DNA from: Anaerolineaceae bacterium
Lineage (GTDB): Bacteria > Chloroflexota > Anaerolineae > Anaerolineales > Anaerolineaceae
DNA: 64,000 nucleotides
Direction of reading: 5' to 3'
Assembly: GCA_030653365.1 (NCBI GenBank)
Contig: JAURZL010000001.1
Coordinates: 62,001-126,000, forward strand
The translations under genes and the position numbers were made by a program. Numbering within the stretch: the stretch's first letter is position 1; the number at the start of each line of letters is the position of its first letter. Shown one piece after another: positions 51,763 to 60,368 of this stretch. The notes beneath the pieces were generated by a model. The model searched no databases. It was given only the letters and a program-made list of their open reading frames with translations, and was not told the origin of the DNA.

Positions 51763-52383
51763 TCAACCCGGTAGAAACTCCAGCAAAACCCAGCGGTGTT
51801 CATCCGGGTAATACACAAGACGGGCATAACCGGTATCTCCGAAGCTGATCGCAAACCCCTGGTGATTGACTGCTGGCTGTGATCCCATCATGGTCTTCAA
51901 AGCTGTGTTGAGAATGCCGCCATGGGCCACCACCAGATAGGATCCTGGACCGCGCTGCACCACCTTCTGTACGGCTCTGCCAGCCCGGCAATAGGCATCC
52001 CATTCGCTCTCTCCACTGCCAGCCATCGGGGTGTAGGGATTACGAAAAACTGGTTTGGGGTAGCGTTGCTCCGCAACATCAAACGGAAGCCCTGCCAGTG
52101 GACCGTTATCCCACTCCATCCAGTCCGGATCATTCTCAACCGTCACACCCAACTCAGTTGCGATGATGCGAGCCGTCTCGTTCGCGCGCAACAGCGTGCT
52201 GGCGATGATCAGGTCAAACTGAAAACCGCGCTGCAGAAAATCCTGCGCGCGACTGTGCACCTGAGCGCGTCCCACCTCCGTTAGAGGAGAGTCGTAACGC
52301 CCCTCATGCACGCCTTCATCATCCGCTCGAGAGCGTCCATGGCGTAAAAGAGTGACCGTAATTTTATTTTCCATCATAGTCAT
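51763..52383 (-). CDS. Histidine phosphatase family protein
   Basis: A 206-residue branch-1 histidine phosphatase (phosphoglycerate-mutase-like). The RHG motif LLRHGRSRADDEG near residues 11-23 carries the catalytic His. RANETARIIA near 64-73 and LVVAHGGILNTAL near 150-162 (second His) are intact. The substrate is unknown. Upstream lie a perfect 17-bp hairpin and a TTGTA direct repeat. It leads the SDR-photolyase-DUF2177 series; start codons at 52383 and two codons further on are both possible. Confidence 0.9.
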   Translation of the reverse strand: MTMMENKITVTLLRHGRSRADDEGVHEGRYDSPLTEVGRAQVHSRAQDFLQRGFQFDLIIASTLLRANETARIIATELGVTVENDPDWMEWDNGPLAGLPFDVAEQRYPKPVFRNPYTPMAGSGESEWDAYCRAGRAVQKVVQRGPGSYLVVAHGGILNTALKTMMGSQPAVNHQGFAISFGDTGYARLVYYPDEHRWVLLEFLPG

Positions 52384-52395
52384 TTTTTGTTGTCT

Positions 52396-52433
52396 GGGAG
52401 TTTTTAGCGTAGGTATCTACGCTAAAAACTCCC
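52396..52433. repeat. Hairpin repeat, perfect 17-bp member
   Basis: GGGAGTTTTTAGCGTAG / CTACGCTAAAAACTCCC with loop GTAT, in the leader of the phosphatase gene and downstream of the sugar transferase gene. It matches the GGGxGTTTTT...AAAAACxCCC plan of the family. Confidence 0.85.
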
Positions 52434-52479
52434 CCAACCCTACTTTACATATACTATTATTGTAGCGGGATTTGAAGGT

Positions 52480-52498
52480 TTGTATCAGGATTGTATAA
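52480..52498 (+). promoter_or_regulatory. TTGTA direct repeat, site 3 (phosphatase/SDR/photolyase)
   Basis: TTGTATCA-GGA-TTGTATAA, octamers 11 bp apart, about 100 bases upstream of the phosphatase start (minus strand). Same plan as sites 1 and 2. Confidence 0.6.
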
Positions 52499-52500
52499 TG

Positions 52501-53904
52501 TTAATAAGCACCTTTGCGGCGTAACACCGCCCAGACCGTGCGCGCAAGAATCTGTAAATCCAGCCAGATCGAGTAATGCTGCACGTAATAGAGATCATCC
52601 TCGGTGTTGAGATGCATCGGTCGATCGCTGCGGCCGTTGACCTGCCACCAGCCAGTGATACCCTGCGGTACGGCAAATCGTTTACGCTGCCAGGGCTGGT
52701 ACTCATCCACAAAATCAGGCATCTCCGGACGTGGACCCACCAGGCTCATGCTGTTATCGAGCACGTTGAAGAGCTGCGGTAATTCATCCATACTGGTCTG
52801 ACGCAGGAATTTACCAATGCGGGTCACACGTGGATCATTTTGCTGCTTTAGAATACGATTGCCGTTCTCATCCTTGCGTTCCACCTGTTTCTGTAGCAAT
52901 TCAGCATTGCTGACCATCGTGCGGAATTTGAGCATGGTAAACAGACGTCCATTTTCACCCACACGTTGCTGACGGAAGATCACGGGTCCCGGGCTGTCCA
53001 GTTTGATCAGCACGGCAATGATCCCCATCAAAGGCAGGACGAATGGCAGTACCATGACACACACCACCAGATCGAAAGCACGTTTGACCATACGCTGATA
53101 TTCATCCAGCGCCGGGGCACGCAGATCCAGCATCGGGATGCCGGCAAAGTCGAACACCCCCGCTTTATGCAGGGTTAGCGAGAAATAATCCGGGATGACC
53201 CATACCCGCACAGGCAGGTCATGCAACTCTGCGATGATCTGGGTCAGGCGTTGGTGCGCGGACATCGGTAATGCCACCACCACATCATCGACCGGCTGGC
53301 TGCGAACAAGCTCGCGTGCTTTGTTCAAATCACCCAATACAGTTCCATTATGCTTGCTGGTATCATCATCCAGGTAACCAACCACGCTCAAGCCGTACAT
53401 ATTACCTCGTTTGATTTGTTCCCCGATACGTTTTCCGGCAGAGCCAGCTCCCAGGATCAGTACCTTGCGCAGCTCCACCCGCCGGGCATGCTTGCGGTAG
53501 ACGGTAAGGCGGAAGATCGCGCGCCAGCTGAGCAGAATCAGAAACGCAAGCAGGGCGAATAACCCGAACTGAAAGCGTGAGATATCGCGGAAGGTGAAAT
53601 ACAGGATACCCGCAGATGCCACACTCGCCATCCCACTCGCCAACATCAGGCTACCGAACTCATCCACCACGCGGATGTTTTTGCGACCGTCATAAATGTT
53701 GAAGACCAGCAGAACCAGCACCCAAAGCAGCGGGAAGATAACATTCAATACCAGAGGAATCTCCTGCCGTGGCAGATCACGAACAAACGGCAGTGGATTG
53801 GCCAATTCTCGCAGGAGGATTGAAAGGTGCAGGCTTAACGCAACCAGGAGCGCATCCAGAAAGATGGAGAAGACAGCAACATTGGTGGAAAAACGACGCA
53901 GCAT
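52501..53904 (-). CDS. Polyprenyl glycosylphosphotransferase (priming sugar transferase)
   Basis: A 467-residue enzyme that starts repeat-unit synthesis by moving a sugar phosphate onto undecaprenyl phosphate. Residues 1-135 hold four or five membrane helices, residues about 140-260 a Rossmann-like CoA-binding-type domain (ILGAGSAGKRIGEQIKRG), and a fifth hydrophobic helix near 275-297 precedes the catalytic domain. That domain contains DSPGPVIFRQQRVG, TMLKFRTM and SLVGPRPEMP. It is the last gene of the polysaccharide operon and is GC-richer than the genes upstream. Confidence 0.93.
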   Translation of the reverse strand: MLRRFSTNVAVFSIFLDALLVALSLHLSILLRELANPLPFVRDLPRQEIPLVLNVIFPLLWVLVLLVFNIYDGRKNIRVVDEFGSLMLASGMASVASAGILYFTFRDISRFQFGLFALLAFLILLSWRAIFRLTVYRKHARRVELRKVLILGAGSAGKRIGEQIKRGNMYGLSVVGYLDDDTSKHNGTVLGDLNKARELVRSQPVDDVVVALPMSAHQRLTQIIAELHDLPVRVWVIPDYFSLTLHKAGVFDFAGIPMLDLRAPALDEYQRMVKRAFDLVVCVMVLPFVLPLMGIIAVLIKLDSPGPVIFRQQRVGENGRLFTMLKFRTMVSNAELLQKQVERKDENGNRILKQQNDPRVTRIGKFLRQTSMDELPQLFNVLDNSMSLVGPRPEMPDFVDEYQPWQRKRFAVPQGITGWWQVNGRSDRPMHLNTEDDLYYVQHYSIWLDLQILARTVWAVLRRKGAY

Positions 53905-54188
53905 TATTTAATGTACTCCGCAGGGAGAAGAGAGTAGATATTGAACTTCATAATCAGAAACTTGAAAAAAATCATAGGATAGGTATTATTACATTTTTCT
54001 GGATATTTTGCTTCTTTATACCAGAGGATGGTTTCATAAACACTGGTTTGCCGGCCTCTGGGAGATAAAATGGGGATTTTGATTCCATTGGAAAAACCAG
54101 CAATTACGATCGTGTAGATGACAATGAGCACAAGAGTGAATTGCAGAAGGATCCTGAACAAATTCACTGTGTCTAATTTCTTAATCAT
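53904..54188 (-). CDS. Small single-helix membrane protein in the polysaccharide operon
   Basis: A 94-residue frame with one hydrophobic helix (LFRILLQFTLVLIVIYTIVI, residues about 10-29). Its ATG overlaps the WecG-like stop by four bases (ATGA) and its stop abuts the sugar transferase start, which suggests translation. The C-terminal half looks unlike a folded domain, so it may be a remnant. No family recognised. Confidence 0.5.
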   Translation of the reverse strand: MIKKLDTVNLFRILLQFTLVLIVIYTIVIAGFSNGIKIPILSPRGRQTSVYETILWYKEAKYPEKCNNTYPMIFFKFLIMKFNIYSLLPAEYIK

Positions 54189-54952
54189 CGTTTCAAGATT
54201 CTCTTTTTAAATAATTCGATCATAATCAATACGACAAATCGGGGATAACCTAATAAATAGCGCTTCCACAAACGTTTTGGTTCCTGTAGGAAGCGATAAA
54301 ACCATTCCAAGCCACTGCGTTGAATCCATCGGGGAGCTTGAGATTTGTTGCCTGACAGGAAATCAAAGGCTGCTCCAACGCCAATCATGACCGGCACATC
54401 AATTTTGCCCTGATGGTGATACATCCACAACTCCTGTTTCGGGGAACCCAACCCAACCCAAAGAATGTCAGCCCCACTGGCTGATATCCGTTTACAAATT
54501 TCTTCATCCTCCTGATCTGTCAGTTCCCGAAATGGGGGAGCAATGGATCCTATAATCTGAATTCCTGGGAACTTTTCTTCGAGTTTTTCTTTCAGGTCCG
54601 ACAAGACTGAGACAGTATTGCCATAAAAAAAATGTTTATAACCAGTTTCTAATGAGACGCGGCATAGCTCATTCATTAAATCAGGACCATAGACTCTGCC
54701 AACTTCCTTGTGTCCCAGTAATTTCAGAATCCAGACAACCGCCATACCATCGGGAGTGACCAGTCCAGCCTGATTATAAACATTGCGTATTCGTTTATCT
54801 TGATGACAATCCATCAACGCATGTGCAGGTGTCACGCAAACGTATTTGTTTTTTTTGTCACTTATCCATTGACGGAAAATAAAGATTGCGTCAGAAAGAT
54901 TAATCACTGAAACATAAACACCAAGAATTTCTTGCTTAGGAATAAATTTCAT
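54185..54952 (-). CDS. WecG/TagA/CpsF family glycosyltransferase
   Basis: A 255-residue GT26 enzyme that adds a sugar (often N-acetylmannosamine or its uronate) to a polyprenyl-linked acceptor. TPAHALMDCHQDKRIRNVY and LVTPDGMAVVWIL near residues 39-73 hold the conserved catalytic Asp. GLGSPKQELWMYHH near 167-180 and GVGAAFDFLSG near 192-202 are diagnostic. It fits assembly of the repeat unit primed by the downstream sugar transferase. Confidence 0.92.
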   Translation of the reverse strand: MKFIPKQEILGVYVSVINLSDAIFIFRQWISDKKNKYVCVTPAHALMDCHQDKRIRNVYNQAGLVTPDGMAVVWILKLLGHKEVGRVYGPDLMNELCRVSLETGYKHFFYGNTVSVLSDLKEKLEEKFPGIQIIGSIAPPFRELTDQEDEEICKRISASGADILWVGLGSPKQELWMYHHQGKIDVPVMIGVGAAFDFLSGNKSQAPRWIQRSGLEWFYRFLQEPKRLWKRYLLGYPRFVVLIMIELFKKRILKR

Positions 54953-56140
54953 TTAATTATCTTTCCGTATTGCTTTTTGATAAATATCCATTATTAAATC
55001 AAAATTTTTTTCAGGAGTATATTTGTTCAAATATTCATTTCTAGCAGCATAACTTTTTTTAATTACAAGGTCTTTATTTTCAAGAAATTCTCTAACTTCA
55101 TTTACCAAAGCGTTTTTATCACCAGGATTGACGAGATAACCAACTTCCTCAGATATCATATTCTCAATACCACCAATTCTTGAAGCAATCACTGGCTTTC
55201 CGAGTGAAAAAGCTTCAATAATAGCTCTGGGCATTCCTTCATAACAAATAGAAGGAACAATGAGAACTTTAGCCTGACTTAAAATTTCCATTACAAAATC
55301 ATGTGATTGCCGACCCAACCATTCTACAGATGGATGATTTTTGCAGAAAAAATCAACTGTTTCTGAAAGATTTCCATCACCAATAATTTTTAATGAAATA
55401 TCATTTTCAAGTTCAGCCCAGGCTTCTAATAAAATGTTTACCCCTTTTTCTTCTGAAAGTCGCCCAATAAAAAGTGCATAAGTACCTTTAAAGTTAAATT
55501 GAGAAAACTCATCTATTACAAAATTTGGTTTCACTTTAATTAGTTTTTCTTTGATTCCATTTTGGATTAATTTACTACGTGAAAAATCAGTTAATGCAAT
55601 AAAAATATCAACTTTTGAATTCCAAGTAGATATCCATTTATGAACACCTTGCATTATCGAAACAATTAATGACCCAAAAAAGCTGTTTCTATAACATCGA
55701 TATCGAACCGCAGGTAAATTGAAGAACTTATTTGAACATAATTCACAAATTTGTTGATTTCTTAAAAAATAACCATTTGCGCAAAATAATCTTTGATTAT
55801 GAACAGTGAAGACAATTGGAATTTTGGCATGTTTCGCTGCATAAAAAACAGATGGAGAAATTATGGGGAAAAAATTATGAACATGGATTATATCAATTTT
55901 ATTTCTTTGAAGAATTTTCTTGAGGTTTTTTACTGTTGTAAATGACCATATTGTCTGTATCGCTGTTTTTATTAGTCCTATGTGTTTAATAATCTTATTA
56001 TCCTCAACATATTCAATGACATTTACTCCATTGGAAGATAATAAATTCTTTTCTGCATCAAAACACTCATCTTCTCCCCCACGGATTAAATATAGATTGT
56101 GAACCAATAATACAGAAAAATTTTCAGAAATTTCAATCAT
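54953..56140 (-). CDS. GT4 family glycosyltransferase
   Basis: A 395-residue GT-B retaining glycosyltransferase. An acceptor-side N-terminal domain (VHNLYLIRGGEDECFDAE, VHNFFPIISPSVFYAAKH) is followed by the donor-side domain with LFIGRLSEEKGVNILLEAW near 224-242 and the E-x7-E motif in CYEGMPRAIIEAFSLGKPV near 299-317. N-terminal Cys clusters (FCANG, QICELC) may form a small metal or disulfide insertion. Start abuts the upstream methyltransferase gene. AT-rich (near 30 % GC by eye). Confidence 0.92.
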   Translation of the reverse strand: MIEISENFSVLLVHNLYLIRGGEDECFDAEKNLLSSNGVNVIEYVEDNKIIKHIGLIKTAIQTIWSFTTVKNLKKILQRNKIDIIHVHNFFPIISPSVFYAAKHAKIPIVFTVHNQRLFCANGYFLRNQQICELCSNKFFNLPAVRYRCYRNSFFGSLIVSIMQGVHKWISTWNSKVDIFIALTDFSRSKLIQNGIKEKLIKVKPNFVIDEFSQFNFKGTYALFIGRLSEEKGVNILLEAWAELENDISLKIIGDGNLSETVDFFCKNHPSVEWLGRQSHDFVMEILSQAKVLIVPSICYEGMPRAIIEAFSLGKPVIASRIGGIENMISEEVGYLVNPGDKNALVNEVREFLENKDLVIKKSYAARNEYLNKYTPEKNFDLIMDIYQKAIRKDN

Positions 56141-56916
56141 GATATGGGTTTAAATGCTAGAACTCGAAGTTCGCCATTGAGTTTAAATTTTCTTAGAATG
56201 CAATTCTTTAGTTTTGATAAATTCGCTTTTTTATATTCAATGTCCCAATCTAAAATTTGTGTGTTCGAAAAGCCACTACTTAATAACATACTTTGTAGGG
56301 TGGATTGTTGAAAGAAAACTAAGTGTCCATTTTTTTTTGCTTCTCGCCAATTTGACTTAGTTAGTTTCGCATTTAAACTATTAGGATTGGGTGTAGCGAG
56401 AATTATCCAAGCTCCAGGCTTCATAAATTTATAAATATCACTTAATGTTTCCCAAGGTTTCTCTAAATGTTCAATTACATCAATAGAAATAACGCCATCA
56501 AATAGAACTTTTTTGTCTACTTCATGTAAATATCTGTATGCGTTAATTTGTTTTGTTGATAAGAACTCATATCCGTAAGGCTCAATGGCAATTACATCTG
56601 CTCCTTGATTTTTAAGAACATGTATTAATTCTCCCTTACCTGCACCAAATTCCATGATCTTTTTCCCATTAAAATTCAAAACATCCAAATCTTCTTTTAT
56701 TTTTTGAATATAAATTCTTGCTAGATCATGAGTAGTTCCACCTGTTTCACTTACATTTTTGATTGGGAGTCTCCATTTTTCTAAATATATTGAAGCTAAT
56801 TCATTATTCTCGAATTTATTATTTTTAAAAATTAGTCCACAAGAAACACACTTAAAAAAGTTTACTTGTTTCCAAAACAATTTTCCTTGACTTTGACAAT
56901 ACGGACAATTAATCAA
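56137..56916 (-). CDS. Class I methyltransferase with N-terminal zinc ribbon
   Basis: A 259-residue SAM methyltransferase. The N-terminal CPYC...CVSC pair of CxxC motifs (residues 4-7 and 22-25) forms a zinc ribbon. Motif I, IMEFGAGKGELIHVL, lies near 92-106; the post-I acidic residue and FDGVISIDVIEHLEKPW near 139-155 are typical of C-methyl or O-methyl sugar methyltransferases. It overlaps both neighbours by a few bases. Probably modifies a sugar of the polysaccharide. Confidence 0.88.
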   Translation of the reverse strand: MINCPYCQSQGKLFWKQVNFFKCVSCGLIFKNNKFENNELASIYLEKWRLPIKNVSETGGTTHDLARIYIQKIKEDLDVLNFNGKKIMEFGAGKGELIHVLKNQGADVIAIEPYGYEFLSTKQINAYRYLHEVDKKVLFDGVISIDVIEHLEKPWETLSDIYKFMKPGAWIILATPNPNSLNAKLTKSNWREAKKNGHLVFFQQSTLQSMLLSSGFSNTQILDWDIEYKKANLSKLKNCILRKFKLNGELRVLAFKPIS

Positions 56917-57799
56917 AACTAAAAATCCTTACTAAATATCGGGTAGCAGGAAATAAAAATCTAATTATTGTGTTATTAAAAATATTTTTTTGTGAAATTT
57001 CCTGGATAAAAGGTTCAAGTTGATATTGATATTGAAAATTAGATGATAGAAAATCAATAATTTCTTTTCTCGTGTAGCTTTTATTGTTTGAAAAATTTTC
57101 TTTAAGAAGACCCAATCTTCTCAGTGGATTGTGAAAATAATTATGAAAATCAACTATCACTTGACCATTTGTTTGAATGGATTTAATTAATTTAGTTAAC
57201 AAAAAGGTCTCATGTTCTTTTCCACGGATAAGAGTATCAAGACATATTGATGTATCCATGTTCTTTACGCAAGGTGAAAAGTAATCCATCCTAATAAAAA
57301 GAATATTCTCTATTCCCAATAATTTTGATTTTAAATATGTATATGAAAGGGAATCAATTGACAAATCACAGTGTAACACACATGAAAATAAATCCGAATA
57401 ACTTAAAGTATAATAACCAGCTCCACCAGAAAAATCACAAAGATATATTCGGTCACCCTTCCATTTAAAATTTAATAATTCTTTTAATAGACTTACTTCT
57501 CGGAAACGTTTTTTCTTCCATCCCTCAGGTACAATTTCTGGAGCTCCCCATGCAAAAGAGTTTTCATTTAATTGAAAAGGTTTTATAAATTCCTTAATAT
57601 AACCTTCATAGTAGCTTTTATTTTGTTGAACCATGAAATTGCTTGGCTCTTTAGGAAGCATATTAATGATCTTGTGGTCGATAATTTCGAAATATCGACC
57701 ACAAGATGGACATAATAATTTATCATTTTCGAAAATTATTTCGGTATTATCATCTGGACAGATAAGAAGTCGATGGTTAATTATCTCTTGTAAAAGCAT
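56909..57799 (-). CDS. Putative methyltransferase with N-terminal zinc-binding segment
   Basis: A 296-residue protein. The N-terminus has CPDD and CPSCGRYFE (Trm112-like, residues about 14-42). The central part has a divergent SAM motif (YLCDFSGGAGYYTLSY near 119-134) and CLDTLIRGKEHETFLLTKL. It resembles SAM methyltransferases of polysaccharide clusters, with a less conserved core, so an alternative transferase role is possible. It overlaps the deacetylase gene by 23 bases, suggesting coupling. Confidence 0.7.
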   Translation of the reverse strand: MLLQEIINHRLLICPDDNTEIIFENDKLLCPSCGRYFEIIDHKIINMLPKEPSNFMVQQNKSYYEGYIKEFIKPFQLNENSFAWGAPEIVPEGWKKKRFREVSLLKELLNFKWKGDRIYLCDFSGGAGYYTLSYSDLFSCVLHCDLSIDSLSYTYLKSKLLGIENILFIRMDYFSPCVKNMDTSICLDTLIRGKEHETFLLTKLIKSIQTNGQVIVDFHNYFHNPLRRLGLLKENFSNNKSYTRKEIIDFLSSNFQYQYQLEPFIQEISQKNIFNNTIIRFLFPATRYLVRIFSFD

Positions 57800-58523
57800 G
57801 CAAACAAACCTCAGTATTTGTGTATGGAATAAAATCTTCTCGATAACCAGAAAGAAAACTAAAAAAATCTTCTAATTGATTCCAATAGTCAATTTCTTTA
57901 ATTTCCCATGAATGTCCCCAAATATGAAATACGCCATGATTTTTTAATGTTTCCAAGAAAAGGTGCTTAGCAATTTGCAACCAGTTTTTATTATATAAAG
58001 ATAAAATTATTGGAATATATCTATAATTGTTTCTTTTTAAAATATTTTTTGAATAAGAAATGAAATTATGTGGAAATACTTGTAATGTGGTACCCATAAC
58101 GTAAATACCATTATGAGAAATTGGATAATTCATATTGAATAATTCTACTGTTCTTATACATTTGAAGCCCAACTCATTAACAATTTTGATGTGATGCTTT
58201 TTAAATTTACCTTCAGGAAAACAGAAAGATGTTATTGGTTTTCCAATTATATTTTCCAAAAAAGATTTTCCTTTTTGGATTTCGTAAATACAATTTTGCA
58301 GATTTGTTTTTGATAAAACTTGGTGAGAATATGTATGGGCACCAATCTCAAAGTTCTTTGACAAATTGATTATTTCATTGTTGCTAATTCTTTTTTTGTT
58401 TTGTAAATGATGAGGAATATAAAAAGTTCCTGTTAGGTGATATTGTGATAAGAGATCAGCCATTTTCATGTCTAATACATGTCCATCATCCCAGGAACTG
58501 GTGAATATTGCTTTCTTTTTCAC
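57777..58523 (-). CDS. Polysaccharide deacetylase-like (NodB-fold) protein
   Basis: A 248-residue carbohydrate esterase 4-like protein. The first motif TSSWDDGH near residues 8-15 corresponds to TFDDG, although the second Asp environment differs. GAHTYSHQ near 57-64 supplies metal-ligand histidines, and FCFPEGKFKKH near 97-107 is the third motif. WGHSWEI near 200 carries the last His. It may deacetylate the nascent polymer. No signal peptide, so the substrate may be lipid-linked. Confidence 0.85.
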   Translation of the reverse strand: MKKKAIFTSSWDDGHVLDMKMADLLSQYHLTGTFYIPHHLQNKKRISNNEIINLSKNFEIGAHTYSHQVLSKTNLQNCIYEIQKGKSFLENIIGKPITSFCFPEGKFKKHHIKIVNELGFKCIRTVELFNMNYPISHNGIYVMGTTLQVFPHNFISYSKNILKRNNYRYIPIILSLYNKNWLQIAKHLFLETLKNHGVFHIWGHSWEIKEIDYWNQLEDFFSFLSGYREDFIPYTNTEVCLHAFTRDN

Positions 58524-59662
58524 TTCTTCACCATCCCCCTTTGGACGTAATCAAATGCTTGCAAAAACCCTTTAGACATTTCTTCTTGGGTCCAATTTTT
58601 TATTGATTCTCCAGCATTAATTTTGAAGCTCTCATAATTTTTTGGGTCAAGAATTGTTTCAATTGCTTTAGCTAAAGCAACCGGATTTTGTTCATTAACA
58701 ATTAGACCATTCCAACCATGTTTAACCAAACCTCCAGCTGCCGCTCCAACAGCATTTGTAGCAATAACTGGAATAGATTGATTCAAAGCTTCGTTGATCG
58801 TCAATCCCCACGTTTCTTTTCCACTAATGGTTGTGATAGATGGTAAAACATAGACATCGGAAATTGCATAAAAAAACCTTGTTTCAGTGATTGGAATGTA
58901 TCCAGTAAAAACCACTTTTTCTTCTAATTTAAGTTGAATTACCAATGATTTTAATTTTTCCTCATCATTGCCAGTACCAGCTATGATACATAAAAAATCA
59001 ATATTTAACTTTATGAGTGCTTTTATAAGAAATTCAACACCTTTAATTTCTTCCAATCTTCCTAAATATAGAATCGTTTTTGATTTTCCATCGATTTTAT
59101 ATTTGTTTCTAATTTTTAATATTTCTGTTTCAGAAACAGGATTGTTGTATTGAGAATTATCAATTGAGTGATTTGCTACAAATATTTTTTCTGCGTTAAT
59201 ACCTTCAGAAATCAAGTATCTTTTTACATGAGTCCCATAGACAACAATTGCATCAGATTTTTGATAGATAAATTTCAAAATTGGAAAAATTGTTTTGTGG
59301 AATCTCGTTCCTAATCTAGTCCATATACCAGTCCAAATAATAAAAGGCTTACCCCTTATTTTCGATATTAAAAAAGTGATTGGCATTTCCAATTTGCCAT
59401 CAACACCAGTTAAATAAATTTCATAATTGGACTTTAATAATTCACGGATGAAATTGAAATTGATTTCGATCCCTAAGAATCTATTTGGTGTAACATATAA
59501 ATAATTAAAGTCTCCTTCTTGGGTCCCATGATTGCTTTGCCAATACCATTTATCCCCTTTTGAAAAAAATAAATATTGAATAGATTGATACTTTGAAAGA
59601 ATCTCAAACAACCTTTTTGTGTAATGTGTCGAAATTATTTGAACAAAAACGATAGATGTCAT
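58520..59662 (-). CDS. GT4 family glycosyltransferase
   Basis: A 380-residue GT-B glycosyltransferase. The donor-side domain holds ILYLGRLEEIKGVEFLIKAL near residues 194-213, FTGYIPITETRFFYAISDV near 247-265 and the WGLTINEALNQSIPVIATNA motif (E-x7-E type) near 285-304. It overlaps the deacetylase start by four bases. The acceptor sugar is unknown. Confidence 0.92.
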   Translation of the reverse strand: MTSIVFVQIISTHYTKRLFEILSKYQSIQYLFFSKGDKWYWQSNHGTQEGDFNYLYVTPNRFLGIEINFNFIRELLKSNYEIYLTGVDGKLEMPITFLISKIRGKPFIIWTGIWTRLGTRFHKTIFPILKFIYQKSDAIVVYGTHVKRYLISEGINAEKIFVANHSIDNSQYNNPVSETEILKIRNKYKIDGKSKTILYLGRLEEIKGVEFLIKALIKLNIDFLCIIAGTGNDEEKLKSLVIQLKLEEKVVFTGYIPITETRFFYAISDVYVLPSITTISGKETWGLTINEALNQSIPVIATNAVGAAAGGLVKHGWNGLIVNEQNPVALAKAIETILDPKNYESFKINAGESIKNWTQEEMSKGFLQAFDYVQRGMVKK

Positions 59663-59701
59663 AACATCTTTTAGATTTTCTAATTAATTTTTATTATGAA
59701 A

Positions 59702-60246
59702 TTAAATTTCTAAACAATTATTCTGTCTGTACAAAATTGATGTTTGAAATTTTACAAAATGACTCGGTCCTATTCCACAAAAAGGTATTTCCTTGAACCC
59801 TCTTGATTGAAATAATGACCTACTTTCTTTAAAATCTTCTTGTTCTGAATTATCAGCAATAATAACTCCATCTTCATTTAAATAATCTATGGCTTTAATA
59901 TAACATTGATTTCTAACAATACCATCTACAACAATAACATTAAAGTTCTCAAAATCATCTATCGAATTTACAGAGTCTTCCGGATTATCATTAATAAAAA
60001 ATTTTCCATTTCAGGCAATAATTTACTTATCTTTGAATCCCAAGTTGAATTATTCTCGATTGAAATTACTTTTTTTACAAAACGACAATACCAAATTGTT
60101 GATTTTCCACATCCAAAATCAAACAAAGAAAAATTTCTTTTTAATCTTGGGGTAATAAATAAGATAACTGGATAGGTTAGCTAAGGGATGTGTTTTTCTG
60201 AAGAATCATAAAGAATATCCTTTTGATAACTGGCAAACCATCCATC
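59702..60246 (-). pseudogene. Broken class I methyltransferase gene
   Basis: The minus strand encodes a recognisable methyltransferase: DGWFASYQKDILY, then IP-stop-LTYP where relatives have IPWLTYP (TAG at 60181-60183), then SLFDFGCGKSTIWYC (motif I) and VISIENNSTWDSKI. At the A-run 59996-60001 a one-base loss shifts the frame; it resumes as FINDNPEDSV, NVIVVDG and ends at 59702. No start codon leads the 5' end. One nonsense codon, one homopolymer frameshift and a missing start argue for a decayed gene. Sequencing error could explain the A-run alone. Confidence 0.8.
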
Positions 60247-60368
60247 TTAGACTAAAATACTTTTAGGTTAAAAGAAATTATCAACCAGTCTAAACTTAGT
60301 TTTCAAATTTATTTCCAGATTATTATTTTATATTATTCTTTATTCATTTTGTTTCCAATAGAAATTGT

